From: Pelargonium nanum
Lineage: Eukaryota > Streptophyta > Magnoliopsida > Geraniales > Geraniaceae
NCBI GenBank assembly: GCA_036897485.1
Contig: JAYMTF010000456.1
Location: forward strand, 1-36,014
Length of the DNA: 36,014 nucleotides
Direction: 5' to 3'
Shown: positions 10,714 to 21,275 of the stretch, one piece after another
How positions within the stretch are numbered: position 1 is the first letter of the stretch
Layout: each line of letters opens with the position of its first letter
Position numbers and translations under genes: made by a program
The notes under the pieces: generated by a model
Seen by the model: the letters and a program-made list of their open reading frames with translations, nothing else
Databases searched by the model: none
Told to the model about the DNA's origin: nothing

Positions 10714-11370
10714 ATGGCGGAGAACGACCAAGTCACACCCTTAACCCTCGCCGCCAACCACCGCAGCAGCGGCGGCGACGAGAACGCCACCGACAGAAAA
10801 CCCGGCCGCAAGAAATGCATAAGGTGCTGCGCTTGCATCGCCGCCCTCATGCTCATCCAAGCCACAGCCGTCGTTATCTTGATCTTCACCGTGTTCCGAG
10901 TCAAAGACCCGGTCATCAAAATGAACGGCGTCACAGTCACCAACCTCGAGCTCAACGGCTCCGACGTACCCAAGGCCGGGACCAACATGTCCCTCACAGC
11001 CTCCGTGTCCGTCAAGAACCCGAACGTGGCGTCGTTCAGGTACAGCAACACCACGACCACATTGTACTACCATGGCGAGGTGGTCGGGGAGGCGCGTGGC
11101 CCGCCGGGGAGGGCGATGGCCAGGCGGACCGTGAAAATGAACATAACCGTCAATATCATTACCGACCGGATAATGTCTAGCCCGAACTTGAGCGCTGACG
11201 TAGGGTCCGGGTTGCTGCCGATGAGCAGCTACTCGAGGATTGGTGGGAGGGTCAACGTTTTGAATATCATCAAGAAACATGTTACGGTGGAGATGAAATG
11301 CACGATTATGATGAATATGACGAGTCAGGCGATTCAAGATCAGAAGTGCAAGCGACATGTCGATCTTTAG
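10714..11370 (+). CDS. Membrane-anchored LEA_2 (LEA hydroxyproline-rich glycoprotein/NHL) protein
   Basis: Single 218-residue exon from ATG 10714 to TAG at 11368-11370. Layout matches NDR1/HIN1-like LEA_2 proteins: a polar N-terminal tail with a basic cluster (GRKKCIRC), one membrane segment at about residues 40-62 (IAALMLIQATAVVILIFTVF), then an FRVKDPVIKMNGVTV start of the LEA_2 beta-sandwich. Several N-glycosylation sequons (NMS, NTT, NIT, NMT) lie after the anchor, consistent with a type II membrane protein facing the apoplast. The family is linked to defence and stress responses, but the role of this member is unknown. It follows the LEA14 gene on the same strand; both carry LEA_2-type domains but are too diverged to be a recent tandem pair. 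It resembles my memory of At2g46150. GC content is notably higher than in neighbouring genes. Confidence 0.9.
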   Translation: MAENDQVTPLTLAANHRSSGGDENATDRKPGRKKCIRCCACIAALMLIQATAVVILIFTVFRVKDPVIKMNGVTVTNLELNGSDVPKAGTNMSLTASVSVKNPNVASFRYSNTTTTLYYHGEVVGEARGPPGRAMARRTVKMNITVNIITDRIMSSPNLSADVGSGLLPMSSYSRIGGRVNVLNIIKKHVTVEMKCTIMMNMTSQAIQDQKCKRHVDL

Positions 11371-11810
11371 CGGATGATAAATATGCAGAAATGAAGTTTT
11401 TTTACTAAGAGCTTTAATATATATAAATGGAATGTGTGTGCATTAGTTTTGATCAATACCAGTGGAATCGTGGAGATTTATTATATTGTTCTTGATCTTG
11501 GCAATCAGTTAGTTTTGACGAATTTCGTAAGACAATTTAACAGAATGAACTTTGTTGGAACAAAATTGATGAACTTTAGACTTTGCAATAACAATGTAAA
11601 GTTCAAAGACCGTAACAAATGAAATAGTTTAAGTGAAAAACACCTTCGTGTTCTCATTAATTTCTCATGCAAACTGACATTATGCAGAAAACACCCAACA
11701 GGAACTGGAAAAACATGTATACAGATACAGATTTGGTAAAAACATGGTACATACCTCAAATAATTCGACTCTGAAACATAAGCAAATCAAATTCCTGTGT
11801 TTGTACGGCG
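11371..11810. other. Tail-to-tail intergenic region
   Basis: Separates the plus-strand LEA_2 gene from the minus-strand hydrolase; probably the two 3' UTRs and their polyadenylation signals. Short frames here are not supported. Confidence 0.6.
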
Positions 11811-13485
11811 TCATGATGTGGGAATAGTAGCCAACCAGGGAAGCAGCTTTTCGTGGACTAAGGTAGGTCTGTCATCATGGGGGCAATGTCCGACTCCTTC
11901 CAAAACGAACAAGCTAACATTTGGTAGTTGAGACGGTAGGGAAGAAAAGTATTTTCCAACAGGTCCGTCAAGAGGAGTAAATGTATCTTGATCACCCCAT
12001 AAAACTAAAATGGGTATGGAGAGTCCTGGGATCAACTGTACAGGGTTTGGACCCGGTGGACCTGTTACAATGGAAACAAATGCATCGAGTGCTCCATCAT
12101 CATCTGCCGGTTCCTTGATTATCTGCATACATATTAGTCCTGGGATGAGACTAAATAGAAAACCGATGACATGACAAAATGCAAGGCACGAATGGTTTGG
12201 TTAGCTATATATAATACCTCTACTAGGTCTTCATCTACAGATTCCTTATTTCCATAAACAGACAGTAAAATGTTCTTCAAGCTCTCTCTGCATCAATCAA
12301 CAATAACAATTAATCAAGCTCTCTCCGCATTGCAGCAATGAATGAAATAAGGTAGGTACCTTTGCTTAACGCGTTCAAAGATGAAAGAAGCGATTCCACG
12401 TTGGTTCAATAGGAAATCAACCAACCAAAGCAAAGGAAACAACAGCTTGATCCTCCAGTCATCAACAATCGCCTTGTTGTTCATGCCACCGGCACAATTC
12501 AACAGTACAAGACCTCGAACCAAGTTGCTGCTTCTGCTAGAGTCTGATTGGAGATAAGAAAGCAGCCACAAGGCAAACTACAAATTGTCACACAAGGCAA
12601 GGCTAACTACGAGTAAGTGAAATCTGAACGAATATCCGAAACAACAACAACAAATAAGCAACACAACGATTCAAAAAGGAGAGGACGAGAGGTCAATACA
12701 TACCCGATGCAGCAATCACACAAGCTAGACTTCCAACAGAGTTCCCTATCAACACAGTTGGTTTCTTGACAATTTCCTCTAAGAAATCCAATATTAACTA
12801 CACAAACACACACACAGCCAGTAAATTAATTCCCGAGGCATGTAAAGTAGAGAACAAAATCAAAGTATATACCTGAGCCCAAGTTTCCATTGTATATGGA
12901 AAACCTACTGGCTTATCTGATGCACCAAATCCAAGAAGATCAATAGCATAAACAGTGTGATTTTGGGCCAGAGTGTTAATATTCCTGAAATCAAACAAGC
13001 TCAAAGTGTAAACAACTAGATTGTGTTTCTGAGGACAAACTTGAAAGTTTCAACAATTTCACAGATAAGAAGTTGCAATTTTGGGTACAAACAAACCTAC
13101 GCCAGTGAGGAATAGAAGCGCCAAACCCATGAACCAGAAGCAGAGGAGGATTCGAACCCGCAACAGAAGAAGAAGATCGATCCGTTACAAAGTAATTGAT
13201 TTTGTACTGACCCTTCCACAACCATTTGATGGACCTTTCCTTTATCTCTCTGACCTCCAATACTGAGCCGGATAGTGTCGATTCCGTAGCAGAACTGGAA
13301 CTGTTGACGATGAAATGGAGCTTGTTGGTAATGGAAGCAGACAAGAAATTGCAAGAATAATCATCTCTGCGTCTGAACGACAATGCACCGTCTCTGTCTC
13401 TGCTTCGTTTCCGTTGAAATTGCAGATTCAGCTTCCCAAACCCAACTGATAGAGAAGAGGAAGCCACCAATCCAGCAGTACCCAT
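11811..13485 (-). CDS. Alpha/beta-hydrolase fold protein, probably chloroplastic
   Basis: Six exons on the minus strand: 13485-13097, 12984-12873, 12797-12704, 12543-12360, 12287-12218 and 12122-11811. All are GT-AG and join in frame to 386 residues. Residues 1-~70 form a Ser/Arg-rich leader like a plastid transit peptide. The hydrolase fold follows: oxyanion-hole HGFG (119-122), DLLGFGASDKP, nucleophile elbow GNSVG (S187), acid in LWGDQD (D327 or D329) and catalytic His in GVGHCPHDD (H362), so the triad is intact. The substrate cannot be inferred; related plastid proteins include pheophytinase and uncharacterised hydrolases such as, from memory, At4g36530. It is divergent from the release-factor gene with 152 bp between start codons. 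Confidence 0.92.
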
Positions 13486-13637
13486 TCTCTTCCTATCTCC
13501 AACTCCAAATGGGAAGCGCCCAATTTTTCTTCTTTTATTTATTTCATATATAAAGTCGACAACTTTATGGGGCCAGTAATTTCTGGACTGTCTCCGTCAA
13601 AAAAAAAAAAAACGCAAAGCGAACTAGAGAAAAATCC
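13486..13637. promoter_or_regulatory. Compact divergent promoter
   Basis: Only 152 bp separates the start codons of the hydrolase (minus) and the GGQ protein (plus), so promoter elements and both 5' UTRs must share it. A TATA-like CATATATAAAG at 13545-13555 suits the plus-strand gene, about 85 bases before its ATG. An A-run lies at 13599-13612. Confidence 0.65.
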
Positions 13638-16212
13638 ATGGCGTTGGCAGCTCAGTTCCTCTTCAAATCGCTGCTTCTGCTTCCCAACCACTCCCATGCC
13701 GCCGTTTCTCGCGTATCTATGTGGCGGCAACAACGGCAAAGAGTCGTGAGCTTCTGCAACTACAGCTCTAATGGCGGCGGCAGCGGCGGAGGTGGTGGTG
13801 GTGCTAATTATTTGGAGCTGACGGACGAGGAGCTAATGAGAGAGTGCGATATGGACACATTCAAGTCGTCGGGACCGGGAGGTCAGCACCGGAACAAGCG
13901 CGAGTCTGCGGTTCGCCTCAAGCATCTGCCCACCGGAATTATTGCTCAGGCGGCGGAGGACCGGTCGCAGCACAAGAATCGCGCCGCCGCATTGGCTCGC
14001 CTCCGCAGTCTCTTAGCTCTCAGAGGTACCTCTTTTAACCTAAATTGGGTTTCGTTTCGTTTCGTTGGATAGATATAGAATTTATCGATCATCTGTGTAA
14101 TTGTAGTGAGGAGAAGTGTGGATTTGAAGGATTATTCACCTCCTCGGGAGCTGCTTCAGATTCTTCCTCCAAAATCAACCATCAGAGGATCAGATTGTGG
14201 CCCCCAAATTGGACCTAATAACTCTAAATTTGCTTTGGTAGGTTAGTATTCTCTCTGTTCTCAGTCTTAAAAACAATCATCAAAATCTCATTGCTACTAT
14301 TCTCAGGGAATGCAAGCTCTGCTGGATCTAATTTATGCAGTAGATGGTTCTGTATCAGAAGCAGCCAAGTTATTGGGGTGATGTATTCTGTCTTAACGTC
14401 CTTTAGTCTTGCTTGTCAATTACTATCACAAGTGCCCAATTTAGACTTTCAATCTTGTTAGGAACTGAATTTTAATTCAATTGCAACATTTGCATTTGGT
14501 CCAAACATGGAATTCATCCGTAATAATACCAATAGGGGAGTTTTTTTTTTCCGATTAAGCTTTCTATGAGTTCTTTATACTGTTTTGATGTTCCAATTGA
14601 TTGTATTTGGTGGCTGATTCATTGATTTTTATACTTACTTCCCGATTCCCGCCTGAAAGTGGTCTCAATTGCTTATTGCAGGTTAAGCACCGGGGGATTA
14701 TCACGCTTGATACTATCTGATGATTCTCTCCGAATGGCTGTGAATGAGTTTAGGGCTTCCAAGGTATACCACCTACACAAGCTACTTGACTGGCTTATTA
14801 TGCTGTTTTTTTTGTATCATTTGGCAATTAGTTATTACTTAGTGGAGAGAAAAGGTGTCTTAGCAATAAATCTACTTCAACTCGGTATGCTAAATTAGAC
14901 ATTTGAATGCTTTTTATGGGTATAAATTAGGTCACTATTTTAATTTTGAAACATTAACAGGTCGTATTAACTGCTGGTATTGTATATATATAGCCCAGCA
15001 AATTGACTGATCGGCTGGGGTCTTTATGGTAAAGATGCTTGTTACTGCTTATGTTGGCAGTGATAAATGGTTGAGGTGACGATTGGTGAATGTTGAGATT
15101 TGGTTGAATGCACTTTAAGGTGTTATCTTTGTCATGAAATATCTCAGTATTGTCCAATATTTCAATGTTTCTTGTGTCATCAAGGACCTTTTTAAGAGGC
15201 GATGCTGTTCTGCTGTATTCTAGTTAAAAGTACTTGATTATTGACGTCATTAATAAATGTTATAGAAGGTTTCTCAATATTAAGGACAGAAATCTGAATT
15301 GGTTAACTGAATGCTTTTGAGGAACTTTTGAGGATAGCCAGATTATATTTGTACGGTTCAACATTTGAAGTATAAATTAATGTTTTTGACTCTCAACTAT
15401 ATTATGAAATACAGCTGAACTGTATGTTAAATGAAGACATGTTTACCTTGTGGCATGGAGCTTTATGACAGGCATATTTTAGTTTCTTTCATGAACTTCT
15501 GATTTGCATTATAAGATTGTATAGTTAACATTATGGGATAGATCTAGTCAATCCTCAAAAGAAATTTCCCATAGATCATTCAAATCATTGAAAGCTAACA
15601 TCATTTAAACTTTCAAAGCTATAAGAATTTCAATATCGGTGTTTCTTTCTCCATATCACCTAGTAGGATGCATTGCTATAATGCTCTAGGTCACACAAAT
15701 GAAACTTCACCGCCTTATCTTTCTTAAGCAAATCATAAGAATATAGGTACCTTACGTAACTTCACCGCCTTCCACACAAATGAAAGAGAAAAAAGAGGAA
15801 TGGTGTGAAAAAGGAAATTTGTTATTGATGTTTCTTCTGCAAATATGTGACAGAAGCATGACTTCCCATTTTCTTTGCATATGGAAATTTTTGTTTTCTT
15901 TATTCAATTAAGTGAATGTTGATTCATATGATTTTAGCACGAGTAATTGTCAATAATTTCATTGATTCTCAGTTTCTAAACTTACTTGTCTGCAAAGTGT
16001 TGTTTAAGTGTACAGTTTTACTTGCACAATATTTTGCAGGTTTTCTTCCGTATATTGAATGCGATACTGAATAAAAAATCTAAATTTTGTTATACATGAA
16101 ACTGCATGTACACTGAAATATCTAGCTTAATATTAACACACAGGCTTGTTAAAAATCAAAACTTATTTGGGGATTCTTTCTTGCCTTGCAGGGTATGAAG
16201 CCTCTCAGGTAG
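13638..16212 (+). CDS. Organellar class I release-factor-like protein with GGQ motif
   Basis: Five exons: 13638-14025, 14107-14237, 14307-14377, 14682-14763 and 16192-16212. Joins are in phase and give 230 residues. Residues 1-~55 resemble an organelle-targeting leader ending in a Gly-rich linker ([12 protein letters not shown]). The catalytic loop is [16 protein letters not shown] (GGQ at 81-83), the motif that triggers peptidyl-tRNA ester hydrolysis in RF1/RF2, ICT1 and C12orf65. The codon-recognition domain of true release factors is absent, which suggests ribosome rescue or a related role. A helical C-terminal part ([20 protein letters not shown], then [11 protein letters not shown]) looks helix-turn-helix-like. 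Resembles, from memory, Arabidopsis At1g33330. The last exon has only seven codons including the stop; an alternative donor lies at 16209. Confidence 0.88.
14764..16191 (+). other. Long last intron of the GGQ-protein gene
   Basis: A 1.43 kb AT-rich intron between the AAG-GTATAC donor and TTGCAG acceptor. No nested gene or clear transposon was recognised. Confidence 0.75.
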
Positions 16213-16244
16213 AGGATTGTTCTTGGGCTAATTGCATTTTTCAG

Positions 16245-16506
16245 GTATAGTTTAGCATTTATTTTCATCTTTGCCATCACAATAGTGATAATGGCATACT
16301 ACTACCCTGCATGTATTCCAAATCCAATCTTATTGATTGGAATCTTGAGACCCCATTCTATGCTTCTTGTCATATATACCACTACCCTTCTTGACAGTTT
16401 CATTGAACTTTATATTTAGTATTAATTTGTCACGTTGCAAATATTTTTTTACCGAAATCCGATTCTTCGTGATTTGATGGTCTCAAGCTTGTATCTACAA
16501 ATGCAG
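16245..16506 (+). other. Possible 3' UTR intron of the GGQ-protein gene
   Basis: A TTCAG-GTATAG donor 32 bases after the stop and an AAATGCAG-GAATCC acceptor at 16506 could define a 262-base 3' UTR intron. The junction is closer to the stop than the ~50-base rule for nonsense-mediated decay. Inferred from splice consensus only. Confidence 0.35.
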
Positions 16507-17484
16507 GAATCCAGAAGACAAGGCAACATTATGTTGTCGATCAAGGGAACGATAGGTTTAATTCAAACATACGAGACTTCTTTTAATTCATTAGAGAATG
16601 TACAACTTCCATAATTTTTTTTGTACTATTGACATGAGAACTAGATCTTTAATTTACATTTTGTATGCACTTTGTGAATATTGGCTGGCGGTACATGTTT
16701 CTAAATTTTAACTTCAAGTCCTTTACACATAAAAATATATATGTAGATAATTCGTCTTCTTTGCATCATATCACATTCAAATATAATGTGACATTTAAAT
16801 TGGAATGTATTTCATACATATATATATATATATATATATATTGTCATGCATCAGCACCACTGAGGTTGGTTTCAATGAAATTCCATCAGCTGTGATGTAT
16901 CCATACATAAAAGTACATGTGAGAAAGAACAAAATAAAAAGGTTGGGTTTCAATGAAGAAACAATTAAGTTCAAGAAAGGATCAAACTGCCTATGTCTCA
17001 ATATCAAAATGTACACTACATATTCCAGGTTTTTGAGACTTTCTCATGTAGACCTAACAATATTCCCAAAAAACAGTCTTACAACTCCACATGCAAGCTC
17101 ATTTTTATTTTTTTTGGTGGTGAAAATCATTATAGACTGAAACAGGTAAATTCTACTTGCGCCCTATCAATTTCCAAACCACGAGTATTGGTAGAGTCCA
17201 CCAATAAAATTTGTCCTTCAAATAAATTCAAATTGTAACATCAGAATTACCCTAGTATAGGGCATACATATATATGCATGCCAAAACATGCTTACAGAAA
17301 ATTCTCTAGTTTATATATATTTGCAAGCACATATGCATGTCTGTTGCGTTTAGCTAGAAAGGTATCGCTAAGGTTATGTAGTTAATGCACTTTACACCAA
17401 AGATTGCTCAGCAAACTCATCTTCTCCACTTTTCAATCTCTTTGGAAGTTACATGGACCATCCTCTTGGTATGCACGACAAATT

Positions 17485-17592
17485 CATCAAGGGCACCAAA
17501 AATTTCCTCTCTGAAAACATTTACAACCAAAATGGAATCATCAAGGGCACCAAAAATTTCCTCTCTGAAAACATCCACAACCAAAATGGAAT
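17485..17592 (+). repeat. 54-bp in-frame tandem duplication
   Basis: Copies 17485-17538 and 17539-17592 differ at two adjacent bases (TT versus CC). The period is divisible by three, and an open frame (17453-17686) reads through both as an 18-residue repeat (IKGTKNFLSENIYNQNGI). Confidence 0.92.
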
Positions 17593-18779
17593 ATTAATTG
17601 GCATGAATTGCAAAACTTGCACACAACATGATAATAAAAAAAACATGAATGTTAAAACAATTCAATATAACAATGATACTTGTTAATATGGTAGCCTTGC
17701 CAACCAAAAGTTGTCCCTCATTATGTCCACGATTAAATCACATGTAACATTTCTGAAATGGAGTCTTATGATACAGACATGCATGTATGTGTTTGGCTCA
17801 GACACTCAAATGATACAAGAAAAGGTTTCCATACCTCTCAGGGCTCTCAATGACCTTAAAATATCAACTTGGAAAGTTGCAAGAGCAATTGTATTTTATT
17901 AAGAAAACATCAAGCCATAAAAGGTCAAAATGTAAGGGAAAGCAAATTCAGCATTATGGATGTCATATAATGATAAGGAAGTTGTGGTCGAATCACCAAA
18001 TACCAATAATATCCTTTAGATTACTTAGAGCCACTTGAGTTTGCAACATGAAGGGCATATGAAGGAATATCAAGATCTAACAATATCATCTTTGATGTTT
18101 ACAAGAAGTCAAATTGGACGGTTATTTTAGGATGGAGTTATACTTTGTTGTCGAAAGAAAAAGAAATAAAATGGTTAAATCATCTAAACGCTTCTACATA
18201 CTAATCAATTGCATGAGTCTATGCAATCACTTTAGGAGATTTATTTGTTTGCCACCTCTAACTTGATACTAAGCACCGTCACATCTTTGATCCTACTCCC
18301 TTTCATTTGATTGAATCTCTATCTAAAGGTGCTCTATCAATCCTCCATCCAAAAGTATGATCCCAAGAACTTTCAATGTGAAGTGGATTGCAGTAATTGT
18401 GGACCACCAATTGGTTCAATTTCTTATGGTCGTACTATAGACCAGATCTAGATCATTAGATCAGGGAGTGTGTGTAAGAGAGAGGGTTCATGTGAGAGGG
18501 GATATATCTACGGCATAATCCAAACCATTGGACTGAAAGAAGAAGGGCAATTCAAGCTACTCATTTTGAAGGGTTAAAGAATATTATACAATGATGTAAT
18601 TAGAACAAATTAATCAGTGGCTGCATAGACAACAGAGTGATGTGGTTAGAATAAATATATCAGTGGCTGCATAATCATCAGAGACCGTTTCTCTTTCTTG
18701 TTAGCTGCTTGTTTAGACTACAGAAGATGTGACCATTACACGAGTGAGAAAGCATAAAAAAAAGAATGAGGAGAACTAC

Positions 18780-20068
18780 TTACCGAGAAGGAAGATTTCG
18801 TGAATCTTGAAACAGCTTCCCAACATTAGAGTATCTCCTATTTCCATCATGAGCAATGCCCTTCCCAACCCCATAGCCAAATCCTACACCAACCCCACAT
18901 CCAACACCAACTCCAAAGCCAAAATGCAGGCCGGGAAATCCAGCACCAATACCTGCACCTGTGGGCAAATAGAAATTTTGACATAGAAACTTACTGCAGC
19001 ATAATGAAGATATCATAAAACATGTTCACCGAAAAGGATCACATCAATTCATAACTTGATTAGGAAGAGTTGGATCACAACTGTCGATCACACAACAGAA
19101 CATGTAGGATACACTTTTATTAAATCAAAGTAACTCCATAAGGAGTGAACAAACATGTACACACACGGAAACCCAAATACAACAACATCTAGTGTGTTTT
19201 GGAATGAAACTAAACCACTGAAGATATTTGATTTAACAGCAACAATAGAAGCTCACTCCAATTGCTGTGGCACATAACCGTTAGGTAAGATAATAAATAT
19301 TAGAATAAGTGAATAACCGCTCAATCAAGTGTGAAGGTGGACTTTAGCAATTTGTCTGCATGCCAAGCTAACCAATTAGTTCATATTTGCTGTAATAAGT
19401 ACACAAAGTAATGTCCTAACACCAGTATGAAAACAGGATTTAACTAATGAAATTATGAGTGTTTGTTGATTATAAGAGGCATGTAGTTCATTGTCTCTAT
19501 TCTTCTTTTTTTCATTGCGCTCTTCTTATGCTTATTGTTTCTCTGCATTACCAATGCGATCTTTGGCAAAAGCCCTTAGTTATGACAATATATCATTATC
19601 TACCTCCCTTCCCTCCAAATTACTACATTACCTCCATATTTCACACACAAGATACCACAAAATCCCTAAGTTTTTTAGCTAAAAACATTTCCACCACAAA
19701 GATGTACAAGTTTATAGGCAGAGGCTTCATGCATTACTTTATACGTAGAGATAGAACTAGAAGCAAACAAACAACAGACAGGGAGGGAGTTACAGTAGCA
19801 CAATAAGCGTTCAATTATTCAAATCAAATTTGATGTACAAGTTTGTGCACAGTTGAAATGATGATCCAATCTCCTCTTCGAACAGATACAGACCAAATTG
19901 AGTCAATGAAGATAGTAATTCTGTCCGATACGTACCGCCGATAAGGCCGAGACCGACGCCGAAACCACAGCCGGCACCAAAACCGAAGGCGGGACCCATC
20001 TTGCCGAGTTCCTTTGTTTTGAGGACCGGAAGCTTCGAGAGCCTACCCTTGCCGTCACCGCGACTCAT
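18780..20068 (-). CDS. Small glycine-rich protein, possibly TGD5-like
   Basis: Two exons, 20068-19936 and 18958-18780, with GT-AG ends and a split GGT codon, give 103 residues. A basic N terminus (MSRGDGKGRLSKLPVLKTKE) is followed by two stretches of alternating Gly and hydrophobic residues (FGFGAGCGFGVGLGLIGG and FGFGVGVGCGVGVGFGYGVG), then a polar tail. The pattern recalls small chloroplast-envelope glycine-rich proteins such as TGD5, involved in ER-to-plastid lipid transfer, but I cannot establish orthology. The start is the only ATG in frame; upstream codons are open but lack ATG. The TAA stop overlaps a strong donor (TCTCG-GTAAGT), so a third exon may replace the last codons. I searched downstream and found no obvious candidate. 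Confidence 0.72.
18959..19935 (-). other. Intron of the glycine-rich protein gene
   Basis: About 1 kb AT-rich intron with GTACGT donor and CCCACAG acceptor. Nothing else recognised within it. Confidence 0.7.
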
Positions 20069-21275
20069 CTCTCTGACTGTGACTGTGGCTGTGGCTGTGG
20101 CTGTGGCTGTGGCTGTGACTGTGACAGTAGACCCGATGAGTCCTGTACAGTCCTGTCCTTGGCTTGAAGGTGAAGACGAAAGAGAAGACACTAGACAGTA
20201 GGTTGGAATTGCAATCTGCAAATGTGGAATACTCTTTGACTACAAGACCCGAGGGAGGAGGAACCGAAGAAGGACTCGGGTCGGATCCAAACCACTTACA
20301 TAGTAGAAATGGGTAACGACAGCTGGGCTAAGATTTCAAACTCAAATTTTTTTAAAAAAAATTAGGAGAAAATATGTTTTATCTCAATTTTGAGTATTTT
20401 TAAACTGTTAATTTTGACTTCAAAAAAGAAATCTAATTTAAAATATAAATATCTCAATATATCCTATTCTTCTTTTAAGAAATCTTTTTTTTTTTTTTGT
20501 CCTCTCTTGGTTTTGAAACCTCAAATTCAAACTAGAGTACTTGATTCATGTACAATTGGAATGACGTTGTGCTATTTAAACAAATTAAGTTATGGTTGCA
20601 CATTGTTTCATTTTATTTCTTTCAATACACAAATTTGATACCAAGACAACATAGATCTCGGTAATTAAATTTATTTGCCTATGATTAGAGTTGGTTATGA
20701 CTGATGCGTTTTAGATTGATTTTACATTTTCAAGGCACCATTTTTAAACGTTTTGGTAGTGTCATGTGTACGAAAAATTTATGCGTGCACACATAATCAT
20801 TTAATATACTTGTTGTGAACATAGATACAAATATATCATATACTCACCTTTCAGCATGACACAAAGACAACATCGATCTGTAATGCTAACTCCATGATAT
20901 AAATAACAGGAAATTAAGTAAAAGTAAACTTCCTTGATTGCAAGATAAGTTTTATACAATGTGTTCTTCAAATTAGCAATGCTACATTCTTAATCCCTTT
21001 AATTTAATTTATCCTCTTTCCCATTCAATTTCAACTAAAATCAATGATGTTAGATAATTACACCAAATTATGAATGTGGTTTTTACATGTAACAGGGAAA
21101 TTTTGTTTAACAATTGATTCCTCGGATGAGCCAAAACTTGGAGTTATATTGCTATTTGAACCCAGATTCCGCTGCTCCAATACCATGTCACCCGATGAAG
21201 AGCTCAAGCTGAGAGTGGCGTAATGAAATTATATTCTGCTCTTTCCTCGGTGCGGTAACAATGATCACCACAGCA
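20069..21275. other. Intergenic region upstream of the glycine-rich gene and downstream of CLPX
   Basis: Contains the promoter and 5' UTR of the glycine-rich gene on the left and the CLPX 3' UTR on the right. AT-rich, with no gene supported. Confidence 0.6.
20075..20130. repeat. Hexanucleotide repeat in the 5' UTR of the glycine-rich gene
   Basis: On the plus strand CTGTGG repeats several times, flanked by CTGTGA variants. It ends only a few bases upstream of the glycine-rich gene's ATG (20068), so it is transcribed in the 5' leader. Confidence 0.85.

Larger units (their letters stand above)
16213..18779. other. Gene-poor interval
   Basis: About 2.5 kb without a supported gene. It contains a TA microsatellite (about 16818-16841), a 54-bp tandem duplication at 17485-17592, and decayed sequence with scattered short frames. 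It may include transposon remains too degraded to name. Confidence 0.6.

Noticed and set aside
10686..11358. Frames on both strands overlapping the LEA_2 gene, including a 205-residue antisense one
   Set aside because: High GC of the LEA_2 exon keeps other frames open; products are Arg/His-rich and resemble nothing.
17700..18450. Retrotransposon coding remnant
   Set aside because: Frames are broken and I could not match any polyprotein motif with confidence.
20069..20221. N-terminal extension of the glycine-rich protein through the hexamer repeat
   Set aside because: The frame is open but has no ATG; the first codon at 20221 is TTG.
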